DNA from: Acholoe squamosa
Lineage: Eukaryota > Annelida > Polychaeta > Phyllodocida > Polynoidae
DNA length: 64,000 nt
Assembly (NCBI GenBank): GCA_949317995.1
Contig: OX439038.1
Span: forward strand, 4,420,001 to 4,484,000
Direction: 5' to 3'
Shown here: positions 1-9,600 of the stretch, one piece after another
Layout of the letters: each line of letters begins with the position of its first letter
Position numbering within the stretch: position 1 is the first letter of the stretch
Made by a program: the position numbers and the translations under genes
The notes under the pieces: generated by a model
Told to the model about the DNA's origin: nothing
Seen by the model: the letters and a program-made list of their open reading frames with translations, nothing else
The model's database searches: none

Positions 1-378
1 AATATATATTACATTTAGTGATTCATGATGACAAGTTTGAGTGAAAAGTTTTCCTATTTCAGCATTGCTGCTACATTCTTTCATCAAGTCATCTAAAATA
101 ACCACACCATTTAAATCATGTTTTATATATTTTTCAAAAGATGAAGGAATGCCATTTAAGAAAATTATATTTTTCCCTTCCATGAAGTCTTTTTTTTCAG
201 GTGGAGTTTGTCCGTAACACCATATGATATGATCTAATTCCTTTTCTATTATTCTATGACTGTTTTCAAGCAAGTTGTGCACGAAAGTGGTTTTTCCGCT
301 GTTGCTAGGACCTGCTATTATCATAGAAAAAGGTATTCTGAGACAAGCATTGAACAAAGGAAATTCTTGATAATCCAT
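1..378 (-). CDS. Polinton/adintovirus-type DNA-packaging ATPase (N-terminal part, cut by window edge)
   Basis: The frame is open from an ATG at 376-378 to the window edge (126 codons, no stop). Seen: a P-loop GPSNSGKTT near residues 25-33, preceded by the hydrophobic strand FSMIIA, and a Walker B strand VVILDDL near residue 90, followed by a segment ending in CHHESLNVIYI. This order is typical of FtsK/HerA-superfamily packaging ATPases of Polintons and related double-jelly-roll viruses, which drive genome encapsidation. The start lies only 4 bases after the integrase stop codon, the usual integrase-ATPase neighbourhood in these elements. No lesion is visible in the part present. Family membership rests on motif recognition; the C-terminal half lies outside the window. 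Confidence 0.85.
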   Translation of the reverse strand, partial: MDYQEFPLFNACLRIPFSMIIAGPSNSGKTTFVHNLLENSHRIIEKELDHIIWCYGQTPPEKKDFMEGKNIIFLNGIPSSFEKYIKHDLNGVVILDDLMKECSSNAEIGKLFTQTCHHESLNVIYI

Positions 379-382
379 TTTT

Positions 383-650
383 TTACTTTCCTTCTACTTT
401 ATTTAATTCTTCTTTATAGAAGCTTCCACTTAATATTTCTTTATTTTTATCTATTAAGACGTAAGTTGCAGGCCATGTTCTAAGGACATGAGCTACAAGA
501 AATATTTCTTCTTTCCAATGAGAAGAATATCCTCTTCTAAAAATAGTCTTGTATTTGCTGATACGTACTTTATCTCCTACTTTGAAAGGTAAATTAGCTT
601 TTTTGCTGTACAAATATTTTCCATATTGTTTCAACCATATTTTTTGTTTG
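383..650 (-). pseudogene. Integrase, C-terminal fragment (downstream of the retrotransposon insertion)
   Basis: This continues the integrase that starts at 14756. It carries the SH3-like DNA-binding tail seen in Polinton integrases: FKVGDKVRISKYK, then RRGYSSHWKEEIF, and a last strand SGSFYKEELNKV before the stop at 383. The reading frame matches that of 14046-14489 exactly when the LTR element plus one 4-bp target copy (647-650) is discounted, so the insertion broke a continuous frame. It has no start codon of its own in the right place. It lies 4 bases upstream of the ATPase start. Confidence 0.85.
647..650. other. Target-site duplication, left copy (TTTG)
   Basis: TTTG immediately before the 3' LTR matches 14046-14049 after the 5' LTR. 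The match could be read as 8 bp (TTTGTTTG), but only a 4-bp duplication restores the integrase frame, and 4-6 bp is usual for Gypsy integrases. Confidence 0.85.
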
Positions 651-1068
651 TGTAGTGGTTCGTCTCGTTAAGTTAGATTAAATCATAACGAAGAGAGAGA
701 AAAGTTTCCGGGTAGGCAACCGAGCTTTTATTTCAGAGCTTGCGTTACATACGATCACAGCCTCAGAGGACTACATGCTGCTAGTGCATTCGGTTACCCT
801 TTCGGGTAACAACCTGGTTGAGCAGTGGGTAAACCACTACTGAGGAACCTAGGGCTAGGACCAGCCTTATATAGGGGAAAAGCCCGCGAAACTCAGACCG
901 GCCACGTGACGTGTGGCGGACGAGTGGTAGGCCCCCTGGTGTAGTGGATACGAACCCAGAGGCAGGTGCTGCCACCTGCCATCCGGATTCCCCCACCACA
1001 CCCGAAGGACCTAGGTCTGAGTCTCACGGGTGCATGAACGTTAAAGTGTAAAATACCATACCCCTACA
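651..1068 (-). repeat. 3' LTR of the Gypsy element
   Basis: 418 bp, TG...CA, reading the same as 13628-14045 wherever I compared them. On the minus strand a TATA-like CTATATAAGG lies at 866-875 and an AATAAA at 727-732, so an R region of roughly 100-130 bp would fit. An inverted repeat GTTACCC/GGGTAAC (793-799 and 804-810) sits in the transcribed part and could fold in RNA. Confidence 0.95.
727..732 (-). terminator. Polyadenylation signal in the 3' LTR
   Basis: AATAAA on the minus strand, about 135 bases downstream of the LTR TATA box, as expected for the end of R in an LTR retrotransposon. Confidence 0.5.
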
Positions 1069-1080
1069 CTGCCCCCCTTA
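1069..1080 (-). promoter_or_regulatory. Polypurine tract candidate
   Basis: Directly upstream of the 3' LTR the minus strand reads AAGGGGGGCAG, the position and composition of a plus-strand priming tract. Confidence 0.65.
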
Positions 1081-2378
1081 GACAATAACTTGGGGGTAAT
1101 TAAACCGCAGTGTATTAATAACCTAGTAAGTGATTGTTTACAATACTAAAAAGGGGTATTAATTACACTTGCTCGATGTGAAATAGGCTATAGTATAAGA
1201 CTATCCTATTTCTGAAAAATTATACAATAATAGCATCGAGTGTCGTTCATGTTATTTCCATCACTAGCTTATAACAACCATAAATGATAAATATACAATT
1301 ATCACAGATTTATAGTAACGTTTTGACAACAGTAGGGTCCTGAAAAGGACCGGTGGTTGTTAACAATGATCGTATTATGGTTATTGAACCCGGAAAAAAA
1401 ATTTTCGACTTTTTAAATTAACAGCTCTGTCTACTTTACAGAGTGAATTAAATATTAATGATCAGATATGGACAATTAATCTGATACTATATGAACACAA
1501 TTAGGTATTAACCTGAGTAATACAATACTAAGTTTAGAGAAATCCGTTGGACCTTCTCTTATTTTATAGAAAAATATTTATACTTTTGAGACGCAGCTCA
1601 GTTTATACCTTAGTGTTTTATATTTACAAGTTACAGAAGAATTATAGTCTCTTAATATATTGAGACCAGGAATGACCTATATAGACAGTTATAGGTCTAG
1701 GATTACCTTAAATAACTTTTAGGATTCGCAGATCCAGTATATTTATAGGTACCCTTATATAATAATATATCTTTATAAAAGATATTATATAGTTATAAAT
1801 ACAATTTTACATACAATATAATAATATCAACAAAGTTACTTGTTTTCATGATTGGAGGATGTAACAGGAGTCGGATGCTGCTGATGGCTTGGTATGGGCG
1901 AGCTGAACCCTGATGCCTGAAGTGCTATAGTAAAACTTGTTGGTGGGTGTAGCTAAACCCTGATGCCTGTAGTGCTAGCTAACTGGAGGTTATAGTAGAT
2001 CCAGTTGTAGACTGTTGATGGACTCTATGGGCGTAGCTAAACCCTGATGCCTGTAGTGCTAGCTCACAAATAGTAGTGGTGTAGTAGTAAATCCGGTTTG
2101 TAGTTCAAAAGTCCATATTAGTGTAAATTGTCCATGATTTTATAATAGGCACAGTCATTACATTGTGGCACAGTACAATTATGGTGTTTACAGCATTCGT
2201 ACTCCTCCTCCAGAGTGACTTGTTTGTTTTCTCCTTCTGTTTTCAGTTTCCGGATTAGGGTACAGTTTGGTACCCGAATCAATACGGGTTGGATAAAAAA
2301 ATGGTTTCTTATCCAACAATGCATGGGTAATAGAACCCCGGGACACACAATTATGTCCGATCTTCATGCAACAGTTTT
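1081..2378 (-). other. Noncoding 3' tail of the retrotransposon with a triplicated motif
   Basis: AT-rich 1.3 kb between ORF4 and the purine tract. Three spaced copies of an approximately 32-bp unit with core AACCCTGATGCCTG and ending TAGTGCTA lie in about 1900-2066. A small Cys-rich frame (ATG at 2324, stop at 2118, 68 codons; motif CCKHHNCTVPQCNDCAYY) could be a micro-protein but has no independent support. Confidence 0.5.
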
Positions 2379-4211
2379 TTACTGTTCCATGTTCTCCTCG
2401 GGTGGCTGGTTTGGACCCGGTTGTTGAGCCAGTGGCTGAACAGGGGGGTTCATACCAGTTCCATCCGTAGGTGCCAATGCGGGGACAGCAGGTGTAAGTT
2501 TCACCTTTTGGCGTGCTTCGAACAGCTTCAAAGCATGCTCAGGTGTACCGTCCCAGTTATCCATGATAACTCCGAAGACCTTGAAGAACTTTTGCTGGTT
2601 CTTCATGTTCGTTGCTCGTTCTAGGTCGAGCATCTGAGAAGCTGTTTCCTTCTCGGATAGGGCCTCCTGCCGCAGATTAGCAGCTTCCTGCTTATCTTTG
2701 GCAACATCCGCTTTGATCTGAGTCGAGATTCGGTTGATCTCTGACTTCTGGATCGCGTCAATACACTGGAGAGTGCTCGACACGGTCCGACGATACATGT
2801 CCAGGTGGAGGTTTTCCAGATGGTGCTGTAGCGTCTCAAATTGTTTGCTCTGGATATTGCAAGACAATTTGTCCTCCTTCTTGAAGAAGGTCTCCACTGT
2901 CTGGATCAGCTTAGGCCGATGAACCACAGCACCAGGTGGGGGTACCTGACCCTGAGGCTTCGGCTGTGCTCCAGACCCGCTCGCAGTGACAGCTACCTGC
3001 GTGTGCGAAGAAGCAACCGCAGTAGTAACCGCACTAGCAGTGGTCGAAGAAGGGCCTTGAGTTGGTAATCCCTGAACCAGGGGCAACCGTGACAATTCCC
3101 TTCTAAGGTCTTTGGCCGTCAACAATGGTGCGGGTGGACGTTGTCTCACCACAGCACTCATTGTAGGTCGGGGAGCTTGACCTCCTACTGTCGGCAGTTC
3201 CTGCTTGACCCTCCCGTACTGATCAAAGATTTGCATCTCTGGTCCGGGTGGGCCCATAGCAGGGTACTGCTTCGGGTCTTTGACATTCAAAGGCGCGTGT
3301 TTCCGGGCGGACTGGCCACTCGGTCCACTGACACCAAAGAATGTCGGGTTCTGTGCACCTCGTGGAGTTGGTGCTCGCCCATAATGGGAAGGAGTTCCAG
3401 TAGGAGATGGAAGATGTGGCTTCTTCCTTCCCCCATTTGTCTGTCTCTCCAGCGCCTCCAGTGGTGACCTGGCTCGGCTTGGAGATTCAGACGCCTGTCT
3501 CTTCCTATCTGCTACAGAGGGTCCCTGGCGGTAATCCCTGCGGCTTCGGACCTGTTCTCCGGATGGAGTTACATAAGCCCCACCACGACGGCGGGCCTTG
3601 TTGCTTCTCCATTCGTTTAACAGATCGTACTCCTCCTGAGCGTACTCTAGTTTGCCGGACCCGGGAGTCTGGGCAAACCGAGCCTTTAGTTTCTGGTTAG
3701 TACCAGGAACCGTAGGCGCAAACTGCTTCGTACTCGGTGTGAGGGAAGCCAACTTCTCTGCATTGAGGCCCCTAAGGTTGCCATAGAGTTCGGAGTGAAT
3801 TTTCATCACCCGATCTATGGCTGCCTCCAGGCCCTCTCCATGCGAAGTCACATAGTGCCGGACCATGTCTCCGCGTCGGGGGGTGACACATCCTGTGCAT
3901 TTAGCACATTTCTTGCCAACCTCTCGGTCGCAGACATATTCCGGCCTCTGGTGCATATGAACCTCCACGAGATGACGAAGGAACGCGTCTTTCTCGATGA
4001 AGAATTCAACCTCACCCTCACTTTGAGTACAACGTTGGAAGGGACAATCCTTACGACCCTCCCCGTAGTACTCATCTAGAGCAAACTTGAGCTTGCCCTT
4101 CTGGTCATAATTGTACAGACCATTGGGCGAATTCTTAACGAATTCCCAATAGATCCAGTACATATTGGCCGGCTTTCTATCAGAGAGCTTCTTGCGAAGC
4201 CACTCCTCCAT
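2379..4211 (-). CDS. Retrotransposon ORF4, 610 aa, zinc-finger N-terminus, function unknown
   Basis: Starts at MEEWLRKKLSD; the frame is open upstream for 38 more codons to the ORF3 TAG. The N-terminal ~130 residues are Cys/His-rich: CPFQRCTQ...HLVEVHMH, then YVCDREVGKKCAKCTGC and MVRHYVTSHG, which looks like two or three C2H2/C2HC fingers. The centre (about 190-420) is Arg/Pro/Ser-rich and probably disordered. The region about 430-560 has helix/coiled-coil character (VETFFKKEDKLSCNIQSKQ, LRQEALSEKETASQMLDLE). The C-terminus is Pro/Gln-rich. It has no envelope features. A role in nucleic-acid binding is plausible from the fingers; nothing more specific can be claimed. Confidence 0.75.
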   Translation of the reverse strand: MEEWLRKKLSDRKPANMYWIYWEFVKNSPNGLYNYDQKGKLKFALDEYYGEGRKDCPFQRCTQSEGEVEFFIEKDAFLRHLVEVHMHQRPEYVCDREVGKKCAKCTGCVTPRRGDMVRHYVTSHGEGLEAAIDRVMKIHSELYGNLRGLNAEKLASLTPSTKQFAPTVPGTNQKLKARFAQTPGSGKLEYAQEEYDLLNEWRSNKARRRGGAYVTPSGEQVRSRRDYRQGPSVADRKRQASESPSRARSPLEALERQTNGGRKKPHLPSPTGTPSHYGRAPTPRGAQNPTFFGVSGPSGQSARKHAPLNVKDPKQYPAMGPPGPEMQIFDQYGRVKQELPTVGGQAPRPTMSAVVRQRPPAPLLTAKDLRRELSRLPLVQGLPTQGPSSTTASAVTTAVASSHTQVAVTASGSGAQPKPQGQVPPPGAVVHRPKLIQTVETFFKKEDKLSCNIQSKQFETLQHHLENLHLDMYRRTVSSTLQCIDAIQKSEINRISTQIKADVAKDKQEAANLRQEALSEKETASQMLDLERATNMKNQQKFFKVFGVIMDNWDGTPEHALKLFEARQKVKLTPAVPALAPTDGTGMNPPVQPLAQQPGPNQPPEENMEQ

Positions 4212-4325
4212 ATCTTCCTGCCTCTCACAGGTGATCCGAGGGGGCAGTCTCCATACGGATTTACTCCCCTTCAGGTGTCCCCTGTGTAGAGGAATGAAGT
4301 CGGCAAAGTTGCTATTGGCGTTAGC

Positions 4326-6092
4326 CTAGATAGCAGCCTCTTGCTCGTCAGTCGGAGTGACATCCACAACTGGGTCAACCGGCTCCTCTCCCTCCGGGTC
4401 GGATGGTACATCCACAGGTTGCACAACGGGTTGTTGACCCGCGAGGACCTGGGCTGCAGCATCTTGAGCGTCTCCACTCAAATCGGCCATTACGTCGTGT
4501 AGCTTGACGATTGGCACACCGAGCTCAACTTTTACGGTTGGGACAGCCGGTTCAGCTTCTGTATTATCAGCTTGAACGTCTACCTCGATAGGTTCAGGTT
4601 TGCGTTGGTCAACCTTCTTCTTATTCCTCCTGCGGGATCTGCCGTTAGTAGAAGTGCCAGGCTCGGATGCGTCCGTCTCATTGCCGGAGACATCCGAAGC
4701 CTTAGCGCCCTTCTTATTGGCCGAGCGTGGAGACACCCGACGGGTTCGGGTACTGTCGTCCACACTCGTGCTGGTAGAGGGTTCGGTTCCTGACCGCTTC
4801 CCTTTACCCTTACCTTTGGTGGGGGTTGTTTTACCCTTTCCACCAGCTGCTTTCTCCTTTACTTGCTCAGTCTTCGTAGGGGTAGACTGAGCAGTTTTAA
4901 GGGAAACATCTGCATCAGGTAGGGCCTTCTCAGGTACTACTGCTGCGCCTCCCAAGGTGGGAGCTTCAGCAGGAGACATGAGACGGTCCATCCGATCGGC
5001 CATCTTGGCTGTTACTTGCACGGGTGCGGGTCCGGGTACTAACTCCGGATGCGCCAGTGCATACTGTCTCTCCAATAGACGTACTACGAGGTCTTGTATT
5101 ACCCCGAGTCTGTCTAGTGGAGACACACCAATACGGGCCTCTTCTGCCTCAATGGTTTGAGACGTAATAGGGACCCCTGGACAGTAATCCACAACAGCGT
5201 TACCTGCTGCTTCATACTCATCCGCTGTGCTTAACAGTAGGATCTGGTCTCTGTCTATGTATCTAGAGACCTCATCTGCCTTGACACCGGTGTAACCCGT
5301 TTTGTCAGACACATAGGAAGGCCTATAAGAGGTATTCCTTCGGAAAGCCATTTCTGCGTCCCAGACGGCTTTACGAAACCATAAGTGGACTACCAATCCT
5401 TTGGCCATCTGATGGTAATCCATCAACCAGGACTCCGGAAAGGTATTAGCCCACTGCGGATGAGCACATTCCCAGATTGCGTTGACAACACGCTCGTCAA
5501 CCTCTCTGGGCGTCCCATAACAGGTGGGTATCAGCATTTCCTCGGAAATTGCTAACATCCGTCCGTCATATGGACCGGCTACATCATGCCATTCGGGACT
5601 GTCTGGGAAGGGCAGCTCTAGGTGCATTGGCCTGTCAACCGGAGAAGCAGGTCCCAAAGCACCGAATGAGGTACTCCCACCAAGACGGGGCGGCAGTTGA
5701 GGGGGAGGTGGCATCAGAGCCCTGTCAAGAGACTGGGCTCCTGCCGGTTCTCCACTCAAACCTTCGGATGGAGGGGCTACATAAGGCTCACCTACATCAA
5801 TTTGTTGTTGAACGCCTCGGCGTTCAGGACTAACTTGTCTGGAGTTGTCGGATGCGTCGTAGAACGATTCTACGTCGCTATCGTCTACTCCAGAGAAGTA
5901 CTGATCAACATTCATTTGTTGATCCATTTGATCACAATCAGCATCGTATTGCTGATCGTCGTATGTATAAGTGGGACTCTTGGGAGAACCACTTCCATAC
6001 TCTGGCGGGGTGCTGGCACCGGCACCGCCGCCAAGACGGACGGCCTCTTCTGCCATCGACAGAAGTGGCTGTTCGGGGATAAAATATCCCAA
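4326..6092 (-). CDS. Retrotransposon ORF3, 588 aa, function unknown
   Basis: Starts MGYFIPEQPLLSMAEE at 6092 (a second ATG is 11 codons in). I do not recognise a family. The N-terminal ~200 residues are acidic and Pro/Ser-rich. The middle (about 190-375) looks folded, with LPFPDSPEWHDVAGPYDGR, WECAHPQWANTFPESWLMD and GLVVHLWFRKAVWDAEMAF. The last 200 residues are disordered with Lys/Gly blocks (KGKGKGKRSG) and a basic patch RSRRRNKKK, a plausible nuclear-localisation or nucleic-acid-binding tail. It has no signal peptide or membrane segment, so it is not an envelope. It ends at a TAG, after which the same frame stays open into ORF4. Confidence 0.75.
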   Translation of the reverse strand: MGYFIPEQPLLSMAEEAVRLGGGAGASTPPEYGSGSPKSPTYTYDDQQYDADCDQMDQQMNVDQYFSGVDDSDVESFYDASDNSRQVSPERRGVQQQIDVGEPYVAPPSEGLSGEPAGAQSLDRALMPPPPQLPPRLGGSTSFGALGPASPVDRPMHLELPFPDSPEWHDVAGPYDGRMLAISEEMLIPTCYGTPREVDERVVNAIWECAHPQWANTFPESWLMDYHQMAKGLVVHLWFRKAVWDAEMAFRRNTSYRPSYVSDKTGYTGVKADEVSRYIDRDQILLLSTADEYEAAGNAVVDYCPGVPITSQTIEAEEARIGVSPLDRLGVIQDLVVRLLERQYALAHPELVPGPAPVQVTAKMADRMDRLMSPAEAPTLGGAAVVPEKALPDADVSLKTAQSTPTKTEQVKEKAAGGKGKTTPTKGKGKGKRSGTEPSTSTSVDDSTRTRRVSPRSANKKGAKASDVSGNETDASEPGTSTNGRSRRRNKKKVDQRKPEPIEVDVQADNTEAEPAVPTVKVELGVPIVKLHDVMADLSGDAQDAAAQVLAGQQPVVQPVDVPSDPEGEEPVDPVVDVTPTDEQEAAI

Positions 6093-6610
6093 TCCACCGG
6101 ATAAGCAGTGAGTACTGCTTACCCAGTGAAAGGCGGGTGCCTTTTAACGAGGGCACACCTCGGAATATGGCTGTCACGGGCTATCAGACTCCAACAAGAG
6201 CAAGACCACCCTCGGCCACGTCTTCTTCCTTCGCAGGAATAAGACAATATGGCGGGATACTCGAACTTGAATCGCTGCGCATGATCAAACCGGCGCCTCA
6301 CGTGACCATTCGAAAATGGGTCAACAACTTTCCCGCGTGCCCTTAATTAGGTCACGCGCCCTTACATAAAAACAATACAATACCCGATCGGTCGTCCGTC
6401 CGTACTCAGGGTTCGACTATGACAATTCGCTAGGTATTCTGGAGTTTATGGATAGCATAAGCATATCCACCGGATTATCCGTCCAAAACCATGGGTTCAT
6501 TGTCATAGGACCTTTTCCAGAGACTCTTGACCGGCTCAAATATACATTGAACTAGGTTACAACATATAACAGTACACAGTACAGGACAACACACTCGTTG
6601 TGTTAACAGG
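6093..6610 (-). other. Spacer between pol and ORF3 of the retrotransposon
   Basis: About 520 bases with no supported coding sequence. Its position would suit a splice acceptor or internal promoter for expressing ORF3, but I see no convincing signal. Confidence 0.4.
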
Positions 6611-9600
6611 CTAGGTTACGGCAGTCTGTAGCAACCTTGGACTGCGTCTAAGAGGTTTTGAGGCCTCTTTTATTGACCTGGTATCCATAAGAGCCTTTTC
6701 CAAGGTCTTCTTAGCCTTAGAGGGACCTTTCCTCTTATTTTTACCTGCGCCTGCCGAGACTTTTTGTATCTTCCCCTGCTTTCCGGATGTTACGACAGGG
6801 GGCACCACCCTCTTCGGGTCTGCAACCTTCCGTGGCCGCCCGGGTCCTCGCTTTCGGGTCGGTACCACTTCGAGTTGCTTAACACGACTCTGTTCCATTA
6901 CTTCCAATAGACCATCGCCGTACATTTCGGTGGAGGTATCCCTCCCCCTCCATGGGCGTAGTCTCGCTACATTTGACTTGTAACATTTACCAAGCTGTGA
7001 TTTAATAATCACTGTGCAATCACTAATAACCTGAGTTATAGTGAAAGGTCCATCCCAATTACTGGCTAATTTCAGGTTAGCTAGAGGTTGGTGTAGACGC
7101 AGTACTCTATCCCCTAGATTAAAAAATCTAGCTTTTAGACCTGTGTCATAGCCAACTTTCTGCCAACGCGCAGTTTTCTGCAACTCGTCTCTAACCCTCT
7201 CATAGGCTTGTTTGAAATTATCCCGTAGGGATTCTACAAACATCACCTGGCAAGGGGCTTCCGGATTCATTCTTATTACGCCGAACACCAAATCGGCTGG
7301 CATAATCAAATCCTCTCCAAAAACGAGGAGATTAGGAGAACAGTTTGTGCTCGAATGCACAGTGCCATTATAGGCATGTACCACGAATTCACATTGTTCA
7401 TCCCAATCATCCATCTGCTCATTTACCAGAGACTTCAATACTTGGATCAAAGTCCTATTGAATCTCTCTACTTGTCCATCGCTCTGTGGTCTATAGGGAT
7501 TAGTTCTTGTCTTGCAGATCGCCAGACAATTACACATCTCCTGCCACAGACTAGACTCAAATTCTCTGCCTTGGTCACTATGTAACATGAGTGGGACACC
7601 TAGGTGCAGCACCCACCCTTTTACAAAGGCCATAGCACAAGTAACAGCCTTATGATCCGGTAAAGGGAACACTCGGGTGTACTTGGTATAATAATCAGAC
7701 ACGACCATCATACACGTGTTGCCACCAGGAGTGGGGGGAATCCCACTAATAATGTCAACAGCTATTCTAGCAAACCTTACACCAAACAGTTCCTGGGATA
7801 ATGGCAGCTTGCCTAACCCGGGTCCTGGTTTGTTCTTACAGCACTCGGGACAGGTCTCCACCCATCGGGTGAGATCTGTACTCATGCCGGGCCAATAGTA
7901 TCGTCTGGTCAGACGTTCTAGAGACCTTTTCTTTCCAAAGTGCCCACTAGTTCTATGTCCATGACAGAAATACATAATATCTCGTCGCATAGCACTAGGT
8001 ATGACAACTTGCAAGGTTTTGTTCCTATTAGAATGGTTCTTCCATCGAAACAGAATACCATCCCGGACTTTTAGCTCGGCCCATTGAGCTAAGAATCGTC
8101 TCATCTCTCTGTTCTCCAATGACACTACGGGTCTTGGGGGACAGATACCCTGATTAAGGAATTTAATCAAACGTGATGTGACTGCATCAGACTTCTGGAA
8201 CTGCCTGATGGTCTCCAAGGACCAATTCAAGACATGTTCCGGATGGGTTTCGAATGGAACTCGAACCCCTGCCAACACAGCATTGTGTGCTCCACAATCA
8301 GTGCACTCAGCATTTGCACATTTCCTCACTGGGATTCTAGACAAAGCATCTGCATTCAAATGCTTTGCCCCGGCTCGGTGTTCAATCTGGCTGTGATTTA
8401 GACCGAATTCGGATAGGTGCGCTAACCAGCGACCTATCATCCCCTCTGCATCTTTGAAGTTCAATAACCATCTGAGGGAAGAGTGATCAGTCCGTAGAGT
8501 GAAATCACTCCCCCACAAAAAGTGCTTGAACTTCTTCGTATAGACCACCACAGCCAACAACTCACGTTTAGTGGTACAATAGTTTCTTTGAGATTTACTC
8601 AACGTGTTACTAGCGAAGGCTATAGGAACTTCGACCCCATCCTGGACCTGAGAAAGGGCGGCTCCTATGCTTTCATTACTAGCATCAGTATCTAGAATGA
8701 AATGATCATTCTCCGTGGGGTATCTCAACACAGGTGTGATAGCAAACAAATCCTTTATTTTCATAAAGGCCTCGTCTTGCTCGGGTCCCCAAGGGAATCG
8801 TTCCTTTCTGATCCCGGGTGTCCAGTGGGACAAACTCTGGATAGGAAAGGCAACCCTTGAATATCCTGGGATAAAGTCCCGGTAGTAGGAACAGAATCCG
8901 AGGAAGGACCTAACTTCTTTCGCATTCGTGGGTGCTTGCCAATTTGACACGGCATCCAGTTTCTCCGGATCGGCTTTAATCCCTTCATTCGAGATTATTC
9001 GCCCCAAGTAATTAATAGATCTTTTGAAAAGATCGCACTTCTTGGGTTTCAGCTTCAAACCATTAGTTATGATCCTTTCCAGGACCATACCTAAATTTTC
9101 CAAGCATTCTTCGTATGTCTTTCCAAAGACAATCACATCGTCTAGATAGACGAGACATTTCTTCCATAAAAGGTCACTTAATAAGGTTTCCATCATGGCT
9201 TCAAATGTCGCCGGTGCATTGCACAATCCAAACGGCATCACATTATACTGGAATAATCCAATATGACTAGAAAAGGCCGTCTTCTCCATATCTTTCGGAT
9301 GCATACCCACTTGCCAGTACCCGGATTGTAAGTCTAGAGAGCAATACCATTGCTTACCTCCAAGGGAGTCTATAGTCTCATCGATCCGTGGTAAGGGATA
9401 TGAATTCTTCTTGGTCATACCATTCAATTTCCGGTAATCTATGCAGAAACGGATGCTACCATCTTTCTTGGTCACCATGCACACAGGGCTAGACCAAGGA
9501 CTGGTTGATGGAATTATTACATCCTGTTCAAGCATTTTAGCTATCTCCTCCTCAGCTACCTTTTTTTTGGCTAGTGGGAGTCTTCTATAAGGAATCTTAA

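Noticed and set aside
781..999. 72-codon frame found identically at 13758-13976
   Set aside because: Lies inside the LTRs, crosses the TATA region and promoter motifs, and is not a plausible gene.
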